Positions 5,866-7,360 of a stretch of DNA of 7,360 nt are shown piece after piece. Position numbers and translations under genes: made by a program. Within the stretch, counting starts at the first letter, position 1. Every line of letters begins with the position of its first letter. The DNA is taken from positions 1-7,360 of the forward strand of contig CAMLNT010000112.1 of assembly GCA_946481425.1 (NCBI GenBank). The letters run 5' to 3'. Below the pieces are notes generated by a model. It did not search any database. It was not told the DNA's origin and saw only the letters and a program-made list of their open reading frames with translations. This DNA comes from an uncultured Brevundimonas sp. Lineage in GTDB: Bacteria > Pseudomonadota > Alphaproteobacteria > Caulobacterales > Caulobacteraceae.

Positions 5866-6412
5866 TCAGTGTACGGATCTCGCCGTCTGCACCTTGACGC
5901 TCTGGACCCAGTCCGCCTGGCCGATCGCGCCCGTGTTGTAGTGGAACGACAGGCCCGCCGCCGCCTGCGCCTCGGTCGGTGCCTAAGATCCGAACGCCGC
6001 GACGACCTCAAGGAGGTACTTCCTCTGCGCCAGCCAGAGATAGATCTCGATGCAGCGCTCGATCGCCTGCGGATTGTCCGTGTAGCGCTCGACGCCGTGG
6101 CCCGACGCGCTGGTTATGCTGATGCCCCAGGTCCAGATGCCTTTGGAACCCTTGTAGGCCTCTCGCCCAATGGCCTCGTGCCTTATGATCTCGCACGGCA
6201 TGCGCAGCGTCAGGGCGCCGGTGAAGGACGAGTCTTCGATCCGCTCCGCCGACGGGCTGAACTGGGCGGCTCTCCCCCGCAGCCTTGGTCGAAACGCCCG
6301 TCTTCGCGGCCCGCGCCCGGCGTGTTTCTCCAACGGCCCATCCATCCGCGGCCACGCCCAGCCATTGCTGGACCTCGCGCACGAAGGCCTCATTCGCGGC
6401 GGCCTTTGGCAT
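5866..6412 (-). pseudogene. Phage-type lysozyme/endolysin, broken by frameshift and amber stop
   Basis: Remnant of a peptidoglycan hydrolase resembling endolysins of alphaproteobacterial phages. It starts at the ATG at 6412 with a good AGGAG site 6 bases upstream (6419-6423). It begins with MPKAAANEAFVREVQQWLGV, which looks like a short peptidoglycan-binding helix pair. The reading frame then needs a +1 shift, best placed at the C5 run at 6274-6278 (G5 in the gene). The catalytic part follows in the new frame: ALTLRMPCEIIRHEAIGREAY, GIWTWGISITSASGHGVERY, then DNPQAIERCIEIYLWLAQRK. A TAG at 5983-5985 interrupts it after AAFGS. The same frame continues with APTEAQAAAGLSFHYNTGAI and GQADW, a lysozyme C-terminal block, to a TGA at 5866-5868. 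AYKGSKG replaces the AYKDSxG expected at the catalytic Asp. The span of 547 bases equals 182 codons plus one base, consistent with a single insertion. It is almost certainly non-functional unless the frameshift is a sequencing error. Confidence 0.78.
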
Positions 6413-6510
6413 AGCGGTCTCCTGTGTCATGGTGAAATCAGGCGGCGAGCCTAGGGGGAGTACGGGCTTGTCGATAGGTGTCGGCGCTCCCGCAAACGAC
6501 GTCGACGCCT

Positions 6511-6556
6511 GGAAGGGCCGCCGCATTCCCCACGGATCGAGCGGCCCTTCCGCTTT
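6511..6556 (+). terminator. Strong hairpin with T-run, intrinsic terminator type
   Basis: GGAAGGGCCGC (6511-6521) pairs perfectly over 11 bp with GCGGCCCTTCC (6541-6551) around a 19-base loop, and CTTTTCT follows (6553-6559). The T-run makes it a plus-strand terminator. No plus-strand gene can be supported upstream of it, so it either ends an unannotated transcript or is left from a lost gene. Confidence 0.6.
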
Positions 6557-6665
6557 TCTATCCGGAACCCGACGCCTTGCCCGCGCATTACTCGGGCGGA
6601 CCTCGATTCTCCCCCCGGTCGACGGTTCGGTCCGGTTGGTGACACGCCGGCGCAGTGCATCGGTA

Positions 6666-6702
6666 GGAAAGGCCGCTCTTTGTCGGGGGCGGCCTTTCTT
6701 TC
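6666..6702. terminator. Second strong hairpin, terminator type
   Basis: GGAAAGGCCGC (6666-6676) pairs with GCGGCCTTTC (6689-6698) over at least 10 bp around a 12-base loop, followed on the plus strand by TTTCGTT. On the minus strand it begins 5 bases after the stop of the small membrane protein remnant (6704-6706), a natural terminator position for that gene. It may work in both directions. Confidence 0.6.
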
Positions 6703-6703
6703 G

Positions 6704-6930
6704 TTAGTGGTCGAACATCTTTCCCACTCGCTGGTGGATCCCCTGCCGGTTTGCGCGGTAGCCGTTCAGCCACATCGACACGACATAGAGGGCGCAGACC
6801 AGCGACAGGCGGGATCACGCCCAGCGGACATACCGGGAATGTCGGGAAGAGCGCCGATGTCCGGTTTCAGCATCTGGGCCCTCAGGCCCAGTAGTGCGGC
6901 AGCTCGAAATCACTCGCCCTGCCAGCCCAT
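6704..6930 (-). pseudogene. Possible broken small membrane protein gene
   Basis: I do not recognise a family. The 3' segment (6814-6704) encodes a plausible C-terminus with one membrane helix, RLSLVCALYVVSMWLNGYRA, then NRQGIHQRVGKMFDH and a TAA directly before a terminator-like hairpin. It has no start codon of its own and is preceded in frame by a TGA at 6815-6817. A neighbouring frame upstream reads MGWQGE, a TGA at 6910-6912, then FRAAALLGLRAQMLKP and DIGALPDIPGMSAGRDP. Joining them needs one frameshift near 6813 and one nonsense correction. Its position upstream of the endolysin remnant on the same strand would suit a holin-like or other phage accessory gene, but that is a guess. The upstream half may be chance. 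Confidence 0.35.
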
Positions 6931-6953
6931 CCCGGATCGACAAGTTCATTGAC

Positions 6954-6969
6954 CTAGCTCCTGAGCTAG
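6954..6969. promoter_or_regulatory. Palindrome CTAGCTC-CT-GAGCTAG, possible operator
   Basis: A perfect 7-bp inverted repeat with a 2-base centre, CTAGCTCCTGAGCTAG, lies just past the 3' end of the 97-residue ORF. A TTGACC (6949-6954) abuts it on the plus strand and could be a -35, but I see no good -10. The very short centre suits a dimeric DNA-binding protein better than an RNA hairpin. Confidence 0.4.
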
Positions 6970-6976
6970 AGTGCCT

Positions 6977-7270
6977 CTAGGACGAGGCTTGCGGTGAGGG
7001 AGGTGCAGAAGATGACTTTGCCGCTTCACCCCCCAAGTGGGGGGCCTCAAGGCGAGCGGCAGCAGACAGTTGGTTCCACACATGCTCGTCGCGCCAACCT
7101 AGCAGCACGTCTGCACCGGACTCCCTGGCCGCCGCCAGAGCGTCCTCATAAGACGAATAGTATTCGGGCCACCTGCTCGCGGCCCCTGAAAAGTGGCGAA
7201 CCTCGACTTGGAACGCTTGCTCTTCGCCGGTTTGCGCCTCTAAGCTTCGGATGATCCTGGCGATAATCAT
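6977..7270 (-). CDS. Hypothetical 97-residue protein
   Basis: Unrecognised small acidic-to-neutral protein, probably cytoplasmic, with no signal peptide or membrane helix. Residues 1-70 look like a genuine globular protein: MIIARIIRSLEAQTGEEQ, then FQVEVRHFSGAASRWPEYYS and SYEDALAAARESGADVLLGW, a strand-helix pattern ending near DEHVWNQL. Residues from about 74 onward (EAPHLGGEAAKSSSAPPSPQ) are low-complexity and include the translation of a C6/G6 hairpin, so the tail may be a read-through into repeat DNA. The ATG at 7270 has GGGA about 8 bases upstream and sits in the middle of the AT palindrome ATAAT-CAT-ATTAT (7263-7275). It may be an accessory or phage-derived gene. No function can be assigned. 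Confidence 0.55.
   Translation of the reverse strand: MIIARIIRSLEAQTGEEQAFQVEVRHFSGAASRWPEYYSSYEDALAAARESGADVLLGWRDEHVWNQLSAAARLEAPHLGGEAAKSSSAPPSPQASS
7029..7044. repeat. Perfect C6-AAGT-G6 hairpin
   Basis: CCCCCC (7029-7034), AAGT, then GGGGGG (7039-7044) form a compact 6-bp all-GC stem inside the 3' part of the 97-residue ORF (residues about 76-81). The form resembles the short palindromic units scattered in many GC-rich alphaproteobacterial genomes, but one copy alone cannot prove that. Confidence 0.5.
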
Positions 7271-7360
7271 ATTATGTCCCGCATAACGGCGGCATCAAAC
7301 CTCGATGGCCACGGCGGAGTCAACCGCCGGGCTTGTGAGAGACGCATAAGTTGGCAGTTT

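Noticed and set aside
5728..6414. 228-codon plus-strand frame opposite the endolysin remnant
   Set aside because: It is Arg/Leu/Pro-rich antisense sequence. The recognisable lysozyme blocks are on the minus strand.

Overview
The window looks like chromosomal DNA of a GC-rich alphaproteobacterium, most likely of the Caulobacterales (Brevundimonas- or Caulobacter-like). This is an inference. It rests on the strong G/C bias at third codon positions, a complete RegB/RegA redox system, a MmcB-type repair nuclease, a direct-repeat LexA box of the alphaproteobacterial form GTTC-N7-GTTC, and GANTC sites in regulatory DNA.

Left part (1-4360), compact core genome. A truncated voltage-sensor ion channel gene (-) runs off the left edge. 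It is divergent from dapF (+, diaminopimelate epimerase, both catalytic cysteines present). dapF converges on an SCO/SenC copper chaperone gene (-), and the two stop codons share one CTAG. The SCO gene is divergent from a regB-type redox sensor kinase (+), which is followed by the regA-type response regulator (+). Together SCO, RegB and RegA form a respiratory/redox module: SCO helps build the CuA site of cytochrome oxidase, RegB reads the quinone/redox state, and RegA changes transcription.

Middle part (4361-4850). mmcB (-), a PD-(D/E)xK-type DNA repair protein, has a perfect GTTC-N7-GTTC LexA operator that fills the spacer of its apparent promoter. This is a readable SOS switch. The promoter may produce a leaderless mRNA starting at a second in-frame ATG.

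Right part (4850-7360), accessory and decayed. About 630 bases hold no convincing gene. They are followed by a small stand-alone PilZ protein (+), then by the wreck of a phage-type lysozyme/endolysin gene (-) with a frameshift, an in-frame amber stop, a missing catalytic Asp and a lost C-terminus. Upstream of the wreck lie two near-identical covarying hairpins, a second apparently broken small membrane protein (-), a CTAG-rich palindrome and an unrecognised 97-residue ORF (-). The simplest reading is an eroded prophage or lysis cassette beside a core locus. I see no intact undescribed multi-gene system. The most rewarding observations are the mmcB SOS promoter architecture, the endolysin pseudogene and the paired hairpins.
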